A stretch of DNA of 64,000 nt, from contig JAQSYQ010000009.1 in NCBI GenBank assembly GCA_029256015.1, forward strand, positions 24,775 to 88,774, in the 5' to 3' direction. The translations under genes were made by a program, and so were the position numbers. The notes under the pieces were generated by a model. The model did no database searches, had not been told where the DNA came from, and saw only the letters and a program-made list of their open reading frames with translations. The DNA is from Gammaproteobacteria bacterium (GTDB lineage: Bacteria > Pseudomonadota > Gammaproteobacteria > Francisellales > CACEW01). Below, one piece after another: positions 41,657 through 51,115 of this stretch (positions are counted from its first letter, which is position 1; the number at the start of each line of letters is the position of its first letter).

Positions 41657-43732
41657 TTATTGTAATACCGAAATATCAGCAACTTGAAGGAAAAGATCCC
41701 TTAAGTTCTGCAGCAAAGCTAAGCGGTTATGCTTAACGGCTTCATCTTCACACATCACCATCACGTCATCAAAAAATGCAGCGATAGGTTGATTGAGTTC
41801 GGCAAGGCTGACTAAACATTCCTGATAAGCTTGGCGATCAAGCAAGCTTTTGCTTTCTTCAGATTTAAGCTGTAAAGCTTTATACAAGCCGATTTCGGCC
41901 GCGTCTTTTAATAGCTCAGCTTTAACGGCAGGGAGCTTCATCGCATTGGCATTCTTATTTAAAATATTGTGAACTCGTTTATTCGCTGCGGCTAAATTTA
42001 AGGCCTCGGGCAATTCTCTAAATCCTTTAACTGCCTGAATTCTTCTGTCTATATCTAATAAGTTAGTGCCGCCTTTTAGCAATACCGCTTGAACGATATC
42101 CGCGCTGATGCCGTGTTCTTGATAGTAGCTATAAAGCCTTTCAAGGCAGAATTCCAGAACGAGTTTTTTAACTTGGGGCTCTACTAGCTTACTGGAGTAT
42201 AGTGTAACAGCTTGATCGATGAGCTGGCTTAAATCCAAATTAAGCTGCTTTTCAATCAACAACCTGACTACGCCGATAGCTGCACGTCGTAAGGCAAAGG
42301 GGTCCTTGGAGCCTGATGGCTGCTGGCCAATCCCAAAAATGCCTACCAGGCTGTCGAGTTTGTCAGCAAGTGAGATAATGCGGCCAGTTAAAGTAAGCGG
42401 CAAAGCGTCACCTGCAAATCTGGGCTGGTATTGTTCAAACAGTGCGGCGGCTACTTCCATTTCTTCCCCGCCATGCTGGGCATAATATCTGCCCATAATG
42501 CCTTGCAGTTCGGGGAACTCATTGACCATGCTGCTGACTAAATCAGTTTTGCTCAATAGCCCGGCACGTTCTGCCATTTCAGGATTAGCGCCTAGCTCAT
42601 TTGCAATAAAGCCGGCCAATTGTGATAAGCGTTTGCTTTTGTCCAGCATGCTGCCTAATTTAGCCTGGAAGCTGACTTTTTCTAATACCGGTAAACGATC
42701 TTCAAGCCTAGTCTGAAGGTCAACTTGATAAAAGAAGGCTGCGTCACTGAGTCTTGCTCGCATCACCTTTTCATTACCCGATTTCACTGAATCTACATGC
42801 TTGCTGTCAATGTTGGCAATTGTGATAAAAAACGGCAGCAATCGGTTATCAATATCGACCAATGCAAAGCATTTTTGGTGAGACTGCATGGATGAAATCA
42901 AAGCTTCCTGCGGCACTTTTAAAAACTCTCCTTCAAAGCGGCAAAGGACTGCAACCGGCCATTCCACAATGGCAGCAACCTCATCCAATAAGCTTTCTGG
43001 GACAATGGCTTTGGCTTCCAAAGTCTTGCTTAGGGCTTCGATCTGATGACTAATTTTTGCTTTGCGTTCATCAAGATCAGCCACTACCCAGCCTTTTTTA
43101 AGGAGAATATCTGCATATTCAGAGGGTTCTGAAATTTTAATAGCTTCGGGATGGTGGAAACGATGACCGAAAGTAAAGCAGCCTGATTTGTGACCAAATA
43201 GCTCGGCTTCCACCACCTCTTTACCATAGAGCATTAATAGCCAATGAATAGGGCGGATAAATTTATAGTCATGATCGCCCCAGCGCATTTCTCTTTCAAA
43301 AGGCAGCTTTTTCAAAGATTCTTTAACAATTTCAGGCAATAAATCCTGAGTATCTTTACCCGCTTGTACGGATTGATAAAGGAACCACTCGCCTTTGTCC
43401 GTGCTTACCGTAGTCAGTTTATCTAAAGTGGTATTGCAGCTTGCCAAGAATCCTTGGAGCGCTTTAGTAGGTTTGCCTTCCAAATCAAAGGCGCTCTGTT
43501 TAGCAGGGCCTTTCTTTTCAATATGCTGTTCGGGTTGTTTCGAGCTCAAAGCTTTAACCATTACCGCAATTCTTCTTGGGGCGGCGAAAATAGAAGTTTC
43601 AGCGTAATCAAGGCCGGCTGCCTTTAAGCTGCTTGCAAGGTTTGAGGCAAAGGATTCTGTAATTTCCCTTAACAGCTTTGGTGGCAGCTCTTCCGTTCCA
43701 ATTTCAATTAAGAAATCTGAGTGCTGATTCAT
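41657..43732 (-). CDS. glyS: Glycyl-tRNA synthetase beta subunit
   Basis: Beta subunit of the tetrameric bacterial GlyRS, needed for tRNA binding and activity. 691 residues (E. coli 689). Recognisable stretches are [15 protein letters not shown] near the start, [22 protein letters not shown] and [10 protein letters not shown], plus the C-terminal anticodon-binding region with VMVMCED. I start at ATG 43732, overlapping the glyQ stop (ATGA), with GGGAGAG upstream; a longer in-frame extension is unlikely. Confidence 0.97.
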   Translation of the reverse strand: MNQHSDFLIEIGTEELPPKLLREITESFASNLASSLKAAGLDYAETSIFAAPRRIAVMVKALSSKQPEQHIEKKGPAKQSAFDLEGKPTKALQGFLASCNTTLDKLTTVSTDKGEWFLYQSVQAGKDTQDLLPEIVKESLKKLPFEREMRWGDHDYKFIRPIHWLLMLYGKEVVEAELFGHKSGCFTFGHRFHHPEAIKISEPSEYADILLKKGWVVADLDERKAKISHQIEALSKTLEAKAIVPESLLDEVAAIVEWPVAVLCRFEGEFLKVPQEALISSMQSHQKCFALVDIDNRLLPFFITIANIDSKHVDSVKSGNEKVMRARLSDAAFFYQVDLQTRLEDRLPVLEKVSFQAKLGSMLDKSKRLSQLAGFIANELGANPEMAERAGLLSKTDLVSSMVNEFPELQGIMGRYYAQHGGEEMEVAAALFEQYQPRFAGDALPLTLTGRIISLADKLDSLVGIFGIGQQPSGSKDPFALRRAAIGVVRLLIEKQLNLDLSQLIDQAVTLYSSKLVEPQVKKLVLEFCLERLYSYYQEHGISADIVQAVLLKGGTNLLDIDRRIQAVKGFRELPEALNLAAANKRVHNILNKNANAMKLPAVKAELLKDAAEIGLYKALQLKSEESKSLLDRQAYQECLVSLAELNQPIAAFFDDVMVMCEDEAVKHNRLALLQNLRDLFLQVADISVLQ

Positions 43733-44643
43733 GCTAGCTCTCCCTTCAATGGACACATGGGAAAGCCCAAAGCTTCTCTAGCCTCATAGTAAGATTTGGC
43801 TACGGCCAAGGACAAAGCCCTTACCCTTAAAATAAAACGTTGCCGCTCGGTAACTGAAATAGCTTTTCTGGCATCCAATAAGTTAAAAGTGTGGGAGGCT
43901 TTTAGGGCCATTTCATAGGCAGGTAGCGCCAGTTTTTCTGTCATAAGTCGGTGGCTTTCACTTTCAAAAAAATCAAATTGTTTGAACAAAGCTTCAACGG
44001 GCGCCTGCTCAAAGTTATAAGTAGACATTTCCACTTCGTTTTGTTTAAACACATCCCCATATTTAACAGGGCCGAAGGGGCCGATACTCCAAACCAAATC
44101 ATACATAGAATCGACGTCTTGCAAATACATGGCAAGTCTTTCAAGTCCATAGGTGATTTCACCGGTAACCGGTTTACATTCTAGGCCGCCTACTTGCTGG
44201 AAATAGGTAAACTGGGTGACTTCCATACCGTTAATCCACACTTCCCAGCCCAATCCCCAGGCTCCTGCAGTAGGAGACTCCCAGTTATCTTCTACAAAGC
44301 GGACATCATGTTCTAAAAGATCTACTCCTAGCGCTTTTAAAGAACCCAGGTAAAGTTCTTGAATATTGTCAGGAGAGGGCTTCATAACGACTTGAAACTG
44401 ATAGTAATGCTGAGCTCGGTTAGGATTCTCTCCATAGCGGCCATCAGTTGGGCGACGGCAGGGTTGAACATAAGCTGCGTTCCATGGCTCAGGGCCAATA
44501 GCCCTTAAAAAAGTAGCAGGGTGGAAAGTCCCGGCCCCCATTTCCATGTCATAAGGTTGAACAATGATGCATCCCTGTTCAGCCCAGTATCGCTGTAAGG
44601 TAAAAATAATGTCTTGGAAGCTTGGGCTATTGGCCTTTTGCAT
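43729..44643 (-). CDS. glyQ: Glycyl-tRNA synthetase alpha subunit
   Basis: Catalytic class II aminoacyl-tRNA synthetase subunit, 304 residues (E. coli 303). The family sequence [20 protein letters not shown] (~25-44) contains the start of the active site; [20 protein letters not shown] and [19 protein letters not shown] follow. GAAGGGAC lies six bases before the ATG. Operon with glyS in the usual alpha-beta order. Confidence 0.97.
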   Translation of the reverse strand: MQKANSPSFQDIIFTLQRYWAEQGCIIVQPYDMEMGAGTFHPATFLRAIGPEPWNAAYVQPCRRPTDGRYGENPNRAQHYYQFQVVMKPSPDNIQELYLGSLKALGVDLLEHDVRFVEDNWESPTAGAWGLGWEVWINGMEVTQFTYFQQVGGLECKPVTGEITYGLERLAMYLQDVDSMYDLVWSIGPFGPVKYGDVFKQNEVEMSTYNFEQAPVEALFKQFDFFESESHRLMTEKLALPAYEMALKASHTFNLLDARKAISVTERQRFILRVRALSLAVAKSYYEAREALGFPMCPLKGELA

Positions 44644-44759
44644 GATGTCCCTTCAAAATGTGATAAAGATTTGCCATAGTATATCAAAATCTGGGCTAAA
44701 CTAAATTAGCTAATAGAATGTGTGCAGCAATGTAGCATAACCAAAAAAGGAGCGTAGAT

Positions 44760-45383
44760 ATGCATCCATTATCAAGACCCGGTGTAAGCGAAGAAAACTT
44801 AAAAGTATTTATCGGCAATAATGCAGAAAAAATCATTCGTCGAGGCGCAAGAGATATTTCCTGGTGCTGGCCTGCTTTCTTTTTTAGCTTTTTATGGCTG
44901 GCTTATCGTAAGGCTTATTTAGCAGCTTTTTTGGTTCTGGTAGTTGAGTTCTGCTTTCAAGCTCTGGATTATTATGGAGTTGCAACGGGCATCGCCGGCT
45001 TTCATTTTCACTATTCCATATTACTTGTGCACTTCGCTGTCGCTTTATTTGGATTGCGCTATTACTTACGTTTCGCTAGTAAAAAAGTGGCTAAAATCAA
45101 TGCGGAAACCGCAGATTCCAGCTCACGCGATACTTTGTATCATGCTAAAGGCAGAACTTCTGCTGCCAGTGTAGTGGGCATTATGCTGCTCAGCATGATA
45201 ATAAACGGCGGTGTTTTGTATACAGTGGGTGGACCTGCTGCATTTCACCATTTAGTGGTTCAAAGCGAAAGCACCCAAACTGAAAGTGCTCAAGTCACCA
45301 CTGTTACCGTGCAAAATGCCAATACTTCGATTCATAGCGTGATTACTACCAGCACTAAAGCCAATGTAAAAACCGCAAGTTAG
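44760..45383 (+). CDS. DUF2628 membrane protein
   Basis: 207 residues. The N-terminal region (FIGNNAEKIIRRGARDISWCWPAFFF, then WLAYRKAY) matches the DUF2628 pattern, with two or three membrane helices. After a charged loop there is one more helix (SVVGIMLLSMIINGGVLY) and a Ser/Thr/Val-rich C-terminal tail probably outside the cytosol. AAGGAG lies eight bases before the ATG. Function unknown. A terminator follows. Confidence 0.8.
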   Translation: MHPLSRPGVSEENLKVFIGNNAEKIIRRGARDISWCWPAFFFSFLWLAYRKAYLAAFLVLVVEFCFQALDYYGVATGIAGFHFHYSILLVHFAVALFGLRYYLRFASKKVAKINAETADSSSRDTLYHAKGRTSAASVVGIMLLSMIINGGVLYTVGGPAAFHHLVVQSESTQTESAQVTTVTVQNANTSIHSVITTSTKANVKTAS

Positions 45384-45394
45384 AAACCCTCCCT

Positions 45395-45422
45395 GCCCCT
45401 CTTTCCACAGAGGGGCTTTTTC
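45395..45422 (+). terminator. Intrinsic terminator after DUF2628 gene
   Basis: GCCCCTCT-N6-AGAGGGGC followed by TTTTT. Its left flank (AAACCCTCCCTGCCCC) resembles the dispersed repeat at 2753 and 13596, so the terminator may derive from that family. Confidence 0.85.
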
Positions 45423-45451
45423 TTAGCAACGATAGGCAGGTAGAGATTTTA

Positions 45452-45491
45452 TTGACAAATCTGTTGCCTCAAATGATAATGATTCTCATTT
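45452..45491 (+). promoter_or_regulatory. Consensus promoter overlapped by Fur box
   Basis: TTGACA (45452-45457) and GATAAT (45475-45480) are 17 bases apart. Overlapping the -10 is TCAAATGATAATGATTCTCATTTGA, here split as TCAAATGA inverted to TCATTTGA, with the core GATAATGATTCTCAT that closely resembles the Fur consensus. Iron (or manganese)-dependent repression of the metal-transporter gene is expected. Confidence 0.85.
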
Positions 45492-45510
45492 GAGATTCAA
45501 TGAGGTTTCC

Positions 45511-46746
45511 ATGCAAGCTTTAAATCAAAAAAAGTTTTGGCCTTACCTATTCTTTTTTGCAGTGGGACCGGGCTTGGTGGTGATGCTGGCTGATACTGAC
45601 GCTGGAAGTTTGATTACTTCTGCCCAAAGTGGTGCGGTATGGGGCTATCGAATGCTCTTGCTGCAGCTTATTTTGATTCCCATTTTATTTATTGCCCAAG
45701 AGCTTACTGTGCGTCTAGGCGTGGCAACTCAGCAAGGCCATGGTGAGTTAATCAAAAGTCATTTTGGTAAATACTGGGCTTGGCTTTCGGTGGGAACCTT
45801 GCTGCTGTCTTGTATTGGAGCAATTATTACTGAATTTAGCGGGATTGCAGGAATAGGCCATCTTTTGGGCTTACCAACCTATATTAGCATGGCTATTGTC
45901 ATTGCTTTTCTCTTGCTAATTACTTGGACCGGCAGTTATCAAAGTACCGAGCGCTGCGCTATTTTAATTGGATTGTTTGAGCTTGTTTTTGTTGTTGTGG
46001 CAGTTATGGCCCATCCTCATTATAACGAGGCTTGGCAGGAAATGTGGAACATCCCTATTCATAATGCGCAATTTATGTATCTGGCTGCTGCTAACGTAGG
46101 CGCAGTCGTGATGCCTTGGATGGTTTTTTATCAACAGTCTGCTGTGGTAGATAAAAAATTAGGCCCAGTACATTTAAAAAGTGCTCGAATTGATACCGCT
46201 GTAGGGGCAGTAATTACCCAAGTTATTATGGTTTCTATGATGGTTATCACTGCGGCCACTATCGGCAAAAAAAATCCAGGAGCTACATTGGATACTGTCG
46301 AGCAAATTAGCCAGGCTTTAATTCCCTTTTTAGGGAAAACTGCAGGCGAGATTCTATTTGCTTTGGGAATGCTAGGGGCTTCTTTAATTGCGGCTATCGT
46401 CGTCTCTTTGACCGCTGCTTGGGGCTTGGGAGAAGTGACTGGATATAAGCGCTCGCTTGAGCATCATCCCAAAGAAGCGCCCTGGTTTTATGGGGTTTAT
46501 ACTTTGGTTTTAATACTGGGCGGAGTGCTGGTTGCCTCTAAAATCAATTTGGTTTCTTTAAGTGTGGCCGTTGAAGTAATGAATGCTGTTTTATTGCCCA
46601 TTGTATTGGGTTTCTTATATATGTTAGCTATAAAAGCTTTGCCTGAGGCTTATCGATTGAAAGGCAAATACGCGATATTTGTGGGTATTATTCTTGGAGT
46701 AACCGCGATATTTGGTTTAGTCGCAGGCTTGTGGTCATTGGTTTAA
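45511..46746 (+). CDS. Nramp-related divalent metal transporter, variant motifs
   Basis: Inner-membrane transporter of 411 residues with eleven or so helices, clearly Nramp-like at GPGLVVMLADTDAGSLITSA (~19-38). Canonical MntH has D-P-G-N in helix 1 and M-P-H in helix 6. Here the equivalent segments are DTDAGS (28-33) and MPW (~202-204), so two metal-coordinating motifs are altered. It probably belongs to a divergent Nramp branch whose ion preference should not be assumed to be manganese. Start ATG 45511 has GAGG six bases upstream. A Fur box sits on its promoter and a terminator follows. Confidence 0.85.
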   Translation: MQALNQKKFWPYLFFFAVGPGLVVMLADTDAGSLITSAQSGAVWGYRMLLLQLILIPILFIAQELTVRLGVATQQGHGELIKSHFGKYWAWLSVGTLLLSCIGAIITEFSGIAGIGHLLGLPTYISMAIVIAFLLLITWTGSYQSTERCAILIGLFELVFVVVAVMAHPHYNEAWQEMWNIPIHNAQFMYLAAANVGAVVMPWMVFYQQSAVVDKKLGPVHLKSARIDTAVGAVITQVIMVSMMVITAATIGKKNPGATLDTVEQISQALIPFLGKTAGEILFALGMLGASLIAAIVVSLTAAWGLGEVTGYKRSLEHHPKEAPWFYGVYTLVLILGGVLVASKINLVSLSVAVEVMNAVLLPIVLGFLYMLAIKALPEAYRLKGKYAIFVGIILGVTAIFGLVAGLWSLV

Positions 46747-46750
46747 ATAA

Positions 46751-46780
46751 GAGGCGCTGTGTTGAATCAGCGCCTCTTTA
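46751..46780. terminator. Bidirectional terminator between convergent genes
   Basis: GAGGCGCTG-N8-CAGCGCCTC with TTTATT following, between the metal transporter and the leftward desaturase gene. Confidence 0.85.
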
Positions 46781-46784
46781 TTGA

Positions 46785-47981
46785 TTAGGCAAACTCTTTC
46801 AGATGATAAGAGCGGATGTAAGCAACAAATTCCTGCAACTGCTTAATCCCGCTTTTTTCCGCTTCCACACACCATTGGTGTAAAGCTTGCAACAATTCAG
46901 CATTGCTTGCTGTGGTGCGGCTCCAGATTTCTTGGAGTCTACGGCGATATTCATACACTACTGCCAAGGTACGGCTATTAGCCAAAGCGCGATCAATATG
47001 AGGCATTTCTTCAGGCTTAATCAGCGCATCATTACGCTTTAATAAGCTTTTAGTTTTTGCACATAAGCTGCGATATTTGATGTTGTCCCAAGTGTTTTTT
47101 CGTTCGCTTTTAAATACAGGAACAATCACTTCTTGCATATAGCGAGTTAAAAGCTGCAAGCGGTTATTGATAATGGCTTTTAATGTATCCATATCCACTT
47201 CATGCTTATTAGCCAAAGCTTTTGGCGTAGGAGGCAAGCGTTTCACTTTCGCCAATCCTAAAATAGACAGAGTTTTGATATAGGCCCAGCCGATATCAAA
47301 TTCCCACCACTTTACCGATAATTTAGCGGAGGTGCCATAGGTGTGATGATTGTTATGAAGCTCTTCTCCTGCAACAAAGATACCCCATGGAATAATATTT
47401 CTTGCTGCATCTGGGCATTCAAAATTGCGATAGCCAAAATAGTGGCCGATTCCATTAATAATGCCCGCTGCGAAGAATGGAGTCCAAGCCATTTGCACTC
47501 CCCAAACAATTAAACCGGGTCCGCCAAGCAAAAGTAAATCGACATAAAGCAGTAATATAATGCCTAATTTACCGCGTAAGAATTTAGTAGAATAAACATG
47601 GCGCTCAAGCCAGTCATCAGGGGTGCCTTTGCCATATTTTTCTAAGGTTTCAGGGATTTTCTTTTCAGCACGATAGAGCTCGGCACCTTGCCATAAAACA
47701 GTGCTCAAGCCCTCAACTTGCGGGCTATGCGGATCATCTATGGTTTCGCATTTGGCATGATGTTTTCTATGAACTGCGACCCATTCTTTGGTTTTCATGC
47801 CAGTGGTAAACCACAGCCAGAATCTGCAAAAGTGCGAAGCGATAGGGTGCAAGTCTAAGGCACGATGCGCCTGGCCTCGATGCAAGAAAATGGTGATACA
47901 AGCCATGGTGATATGGGTGCTGACTAAAGTAAATATGATGTAGCCCCACCAAGGTAAATTGAGTAAGCCGTAGAATGACAT
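46785..47981 (-). CDS. Acyl-lipid delta-9-type fatty acid desaturase
   Basis: Membrane di-iron desaturase, 398 residues. The three His boxes are present: HRGQAH (34-39), HRKHH (71-75) and HNNHH (209-213). Four membrane helices surround them. The C-terminal ~140 residues are soluble and helical (LWQ..., WSRTTASNAELLQALHQW), as in Pseudomonas DesA-type enzymes of similar length (about 394). It introduces double bonds into phospholipid acyl chains to adjust fluidity. Strong AAAGGAGG site before the ATG. Confidence 0.92.
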   Translation of the reverse strand: MSFYGLLNLPWWGYIIFTLVSTHITMACITIFLHRGQAHRALDLHPIASHFCRFWLWFTTGMKTKEWVAVHRKHHAKCETIDDPHSPQVEGLSTVLWQGAELYRAEKKIPETLEKYGKGTPDDWLERHVYSTKFLRGKLGIILLLYVDLLLLGGPGLIVWGVQMAWTPFFAAGIINGIGHYFGYRNFECPDAARNIIPWGIFVAGEELHNNHHTYGTSAKLSVKWWEFDIGWAYIKTLSILGLAKVKRLPPTPKALANKHEVDMDTLKAIINNRLQLLTRYMQEVIVPVFKSERKNTWDNIKYRSLCAKTKSLLKRNDALIKPEEMPHIDRALANSRTLAVVYEYRRRLQEIWSRTTASNAELLQALHQWCVEAEKSGIKQLQEFVAYIRSYHLKEFA

Positions 47982-48161
47982 TAGGTCCTCCTTTGTATCG
48001 CTGTTCTCTCTGCATTATAGTTTGCTTATTAAAGAGACGAAACGATAGTAATCCTGACAATAGAATTTATTGCAGGGATTATACTCTGAAACCCTAAATA
48101 AATCAAGCTTTTGAAGGCCGTTAAAAAGGAGTATAATCAGTGCCTTACAAGGAATCAGAGC

Positions 48162-48977
48162 ATGCCAGAACTTCCAGAAGTAGAAACTGTCAGAAGGACC
48201 CTTCTTTTAAGTTGTGAAGGCCAAACCATTAAAAAAGTCATTATTAGAAGACCTGATTTACGTTGGCCCATTCCTGCCAATCTAGCCAAGCTCATTGAAA
48301 ATAAAAAAATTATAGCTCTTAAAAGAAGAGGCAAATATCTGCTATTTGAATTTGCTCATGGCAATTTGATTATACATTTAGGAATGTCCGGGGTACTCAA
48401 AATAGTGAAGCCTGATTTGCCCGTTGGCAAACATGACCACTTTGATCTTTTACTGTCTGATATTTGTTTAAGGCTAAATGATACTCGCCGATTTGGTGCA
48501 GTTTTATGGGAAGATTCTGATCATTTGCATCCTTTATTAGCGAGCCTTGGACCTGAACCTTTGTCCGAAACCTTTAATGCAGAGCTACTTTATAAACTGA
48601 GTAGAAAGCGTCAGGCTGCAATTAAATTAGTGATTATGGATAGCCATGTTGTAGTAGGAGTGGGCAATATTTATGCTAATGAAGCCCTGTTTCTTGCCAA
48701 AATTCATCCTGAGGTTTCAGCTGCCCGTTTAAGTCAAACAGACTGTGAAAATTTAGTGAGCGCAATCAAGCAAGTCTTGGCAAGAGCGATTGAGCAAGGC
48801 GGTACCACTTTAAAAGACTATCGGGATGGTCGAGGGAAACCGGGATATTTTCAACAGGAGTTATCTGTGTACGGCAGAAGCGGGAAGCCATGCTTGTTAT
48901 GCCATACTGAGCTTCAAGAAAGCCGCTTAGGCCAACGCACAACAGTTTATTGTGCACAATGCCAGGTGAAATCTTAG
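48162..48977 (+). CDS. mutM: Formamidopyrimidine-DNA glycosylase
   Basis: Base-excision repair enzyme removing 8-oxoguanine and formamidopyrimidines. The start must be ATG 48162, because Pro at position 2 (MPELPEVETVRR) becomes the catalytic N-terminus; Glu3 is the partner. Other landmarks are the RRGKYLLF strand with the beta-elimination lysine, GVGNIYANEALF (helix-two-turn-helix) and the C-terminal zinc finger CLLC...CAQC, with QRTTVYC. 271 residues, normal. AAGGAA lies eight bases upstream of the ATG. Confidence 0.96.
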   Translation: MPELPEVETVRRTLLLSCEGQTIKKVIIRRPDLRWPIPANLAKLIENKKIIALKRRGKYLLFEFAHGNLIIHLGMSGVLKIVKPDLPVGKHDHFDLLLSDICLRLNDTRRFGAVLWEDSDHLHPLLASLGPEPLSETFNAELLYKLSRKRQAAIKLVIMDSHVVVGVGNIYANEALFLAKIHPEVSAARLSQTDCENLVSAIKQVLARAIEQGGTTLKDYRDGRGKPGYFQQELSVYGRSGKPCLLCHTELQESRLGQRTTVYCAQCQVKS

Positions 48978-49030
48978 ACAAATTAGTATATATTTAATTT
49001 CGTTTAAATGTGTAAGTACCGGGATAGCTT

Positions 49031-49438
49031 ATGTATAGCCAAACTACGCATCAAATCGAAGTGAAAGTGGGTTCACGGTTTTTGCCTGAGCATTCCTCAG
49101 AGGATGATCAAAGCTATACCTGGGTTTATGAAATCAGCATAACTAACCAGAGCGATAAGCTAGTTCAGCTATTAAACCGGCACTGGATTATAACTGACCT
49201 AAATGGTCATGTTGAGGAAGTCAAAGGCCCGGGTGTAGTGGGTTTGCAGCCTATCATTAACCCAGGTGAAACTTTTTCCTACAGCAGCTTTTGTGTATTG
49301 CATACTCAGAATGGTTCCATGAAAGGAGCTTATGAGATGCAGGATTTAGCCCGTAATAAATTCCAAGTCGCTATTCCTGAGTTTTTATTGTTACAAGACG
49401 GCCCTGGCGTTAAAATCGATCCGAGACTCTTACATTAA
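49031..49438 (+). CDS. apaG: ApaG family protein
   Basis: 135 residues, single ApaG (DUF525) immunoglobulin-like beta-sandwich domain. Family stretches YTWVYEISITNQSD, LLNRHWIITDLNGHVEEV, GPGVVGLQPIINPGE and MKGAYEM are present. Co(2+)/Mg(2+)-efflux-associated in older annotation; biochemical role still unclear. GGGATAG precedes the ATG. It is separated from its frequent partners ksgA and apaH. Confidence 0.95.
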   Translation: MYSQTTHQIEVKVGSRFLPEHSSEDDQSYTWVYEISITNQSDKLVQLLNRHWIITDLNGHVEEVKGPGVVGLQPIINPGETFSYSSFCVLHTQNGSMKGAYEMQDLARNKFQVAIPEFLLLQDGPGVKIDPRLLH

Positions 49439-49441
49439 TTG

Positions 49442-49466
49442 AATTGCCATCAACTATGTTGCTGTC
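49442..49466. repeat. 25-base dispersed repeat, copy B
   Basis: Exact reverse complement of 38168-38192. It is followed by GC-rich palindromic text and GTCATCCTGGGG, similar in style to GGTCCCCGATC..CCGGGGATGAC near 54791-54825. The stretch 49439-49774 contains only repeats. Confidence 0.75.
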
Positions 49467-49590
49467 TTCCTGGTCCCCGCCGCGGTTTATCCTCGACCTG
49501 ATTGGGGGCGGGAATGACAAGTGGTTTTGTCATCCTGGGGCTGCAAAGCAGAACCTGGGATCCATTTTTTGTTGTCAATTTGGGGGCTGA

Positions 49591-49704
49591 AACGGTACGC
49601 TCAGTTTGAATTAAAGAAGCCCTGATATAGTTTTTACTCTGCGCAAGCTTTCTCTTGTAAAAATTTCACGCAAGCTTAAGATGAGGCAAACTGAGCGTAC
49701 CGTT
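49591..49704. mobile_element. 114-bp MITE-like element
   Basis: AACGGTACGCTCAGTTTG at 49591-49608 is perfectly inverted at 49687-49704. Taking 17-base termini from ACGG, both flanks read TGAA, a possible 4-bp target duplication. The interior has two CGCAAGCTT copies and no coding capacity, consistent with a non-autonomous transposable element. Confidence 0.6.
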
Positions 49705-49774
49705 GAAACTGATAATTATTGCAGAATTTTTGGTATAGGCTAAACTCGGCAATGCATTTCTTAGGAAGCTTACA

Positions 49775-51115
49775 ATGCCGATTGATCATAAACCCAAAAA
49801 ACTTATTATCGGGCTAGGTAAAACTGGCATTTCTTGCATTGAATATCTGCTTCCCAACTTTGATTTGGTGGTATTTGACACCCGTCCTACTTTGACTGAA
49901 TTTAGCAACTATCAGGCTCGCTGGCCCGGTATTCCTATGTATGCAGGCACTTTGCCCGATGCAGTGCTGGATCAAATTCAAGAAGTGGTAGTGAGTCCCG
50001 GAGTCAGCCTCGATATTCCTGTGATTCAAGAAGCCAGAAGAAGAAATTTGCCTATTATTGGGGATGTAGAGCTTTTTGTAAGGGTTGCCGGCGCTCCGAT
50101 TATCGGTATTACAGGAACTAATGCTAAAAGTACTGTCACCACTTTAGTCACCGAGATGATCAATGCGGCCGGTAAGCGAGCCAAAATGGGCGGCAATATT
50201 GGTCTTCCTGCTTTGGACCTTTTACAAGAGCATGTGCCCGATTACTATGTGCTGGAATTATCAAGCTTTCAGTTGGAAACCACTCACTCATTAAAAGCTT
50301 TGGTGGCTGCCATATTGAATGTGACTCCAGATCATTTAGACAGGCATGGCTCAATGGAAGCTTATCAGGCTGCCAAAGAAGTTATTTATCACAATTGCGC
50401 TCATCCTGTCATTAATAGGGCGATGAAGTTTAACATCCAATTTGATAGCTCCCCCATTAGTTTTGGTTTAGATAAGCCCTCTGAGGGCCAGTTCGGATTG
50501 TTAGAGCAAGATGGCCAGGCTTATTTGGCTTTAGGTGACAAGCCCTTAATGCCGGTATCTGAAATGAGCCCTGGATTATCCGGGCAGCACAATGTTGAAA
50601 ACGCTTTGTCCGCTTTAGCCATTGCCTCTCCTTTAGCTTTGCCCATGGGGCCAATGTTAGAGGTGATTAAAAAGTTTAAGGGCCTGCCACATCGTTGCAG
50701 ATTGGTAGCCGAAATTGATGGAGTTAAATGGTTTAACGACTCTAAGGGGACCAATGTGGGGGCGACTTTGGCTGCCATAGAAGGCCTTGGTCCTCAGTGC
50801 AAAGGCAAGCTAGTTTTACTGGCGGGTGGAGTGGGCAAAGGCCAGGATTTCAGCTTGCTCGCTCCTGCTGTGAATAAATATGTAAGCTCGGTGATTTTAT
50901 TTGGAGAAGACGCCAAAAAAATTGCGCAAGGCCTGCCAGATGTTCACAAAGAATTTGCGCTAAGCTTTGAAGAAGTCATCAAAAAAGCCAAAATGCTGTC
51001 AAAGTCGGGCGATAATGTATTGCTATCTCCAGCCTGTGCCAGTTTGGATATGTTCAAAAACTATGAGCACCGGGGCCAAGTTTTTGAGCAGCTTGTCATG
51101 CAGATGCCTCAATAA
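49775..51115 (+). CDS. murD: UDP-N-acetylmuramoyl-L-alanine:D-glutamate ligase
   Basis: Cytosolic peptidoglycan precursor ligase adding D-glutamate to UDP-MurNAc-L-Ala. 446 residues. The N-terminal Rossmann-like start (LIIGLGKTGISCIEYL) precedes the ATP loop GITGTNAKSTVTTLV (~112), ELSSFQLE (~160), NVTPDHLDRH with the Mg-binding His, and WFNDSKGTN (~322). The Ala in GTNAKST is known from other gammaproteobacterial MurD proteins. It is outside a dcw cluster; its end overlaps the convergent ligase gene by seven bases. Confidence 0.95.
   Translation: MPIDHKPKKLIIGLGKTGISCIEYLLPNFDLVVFDTRPTLTEFSNYQARWPGIPMYAGTLPDAVLDQIQEVVVSPGVSLDIPVIQEARRRNLPIIGDVELFVRVAGAPIIGITGTNAKSTVTTLVTEMINAAGKRAKMGGNIGLPALDLLQEHVPDYYVLELSSFQLETTHSLKALVAAILNVTPDHLDRHGSMEAYQAAKEVIYHNCAHPVINRAMKFNIQFDSSPISFGLDKPSEGQFGLLEQDGQAYLALGDKPLMPVSEMSPGLSGQHNVENALSALAIASPLALPMGPMLEVIKKFKGLPHRCRLVAEIDGVKWFNDSKGTNVGATLAAIEGLGPQCKGKLVLLAGGVGKGQDFSLLAPAVNKYVSSVILFGEDAKKIAQGLPDVHKEFALSFEEVIKKAKMLSKSGDNVLLSPACASLDMFKNYEHRGQVFEQLVMQMPQ

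Noticed and set aside
41172..41665. Two short rightward frames after pilC
   Set aside because: They run through a mosaic of hairpins, translate both arms of palindromes and have no ribosome-binding sites.
46785..47215. Desaturase C-terminus as a fused transposase remnant
   Set aside because: A similar soluble helical tail is usual in DesA-type desaturases of the same total length, so no fusion is needed.
50100..50160. Gly-to-Ala change in the MurD ATP loop as inactivation
   Set aside because: GTNAKST/SNAKST occurs in functional gammaproteobacterial MurD enzymes, and the other catalytic residues are intact.
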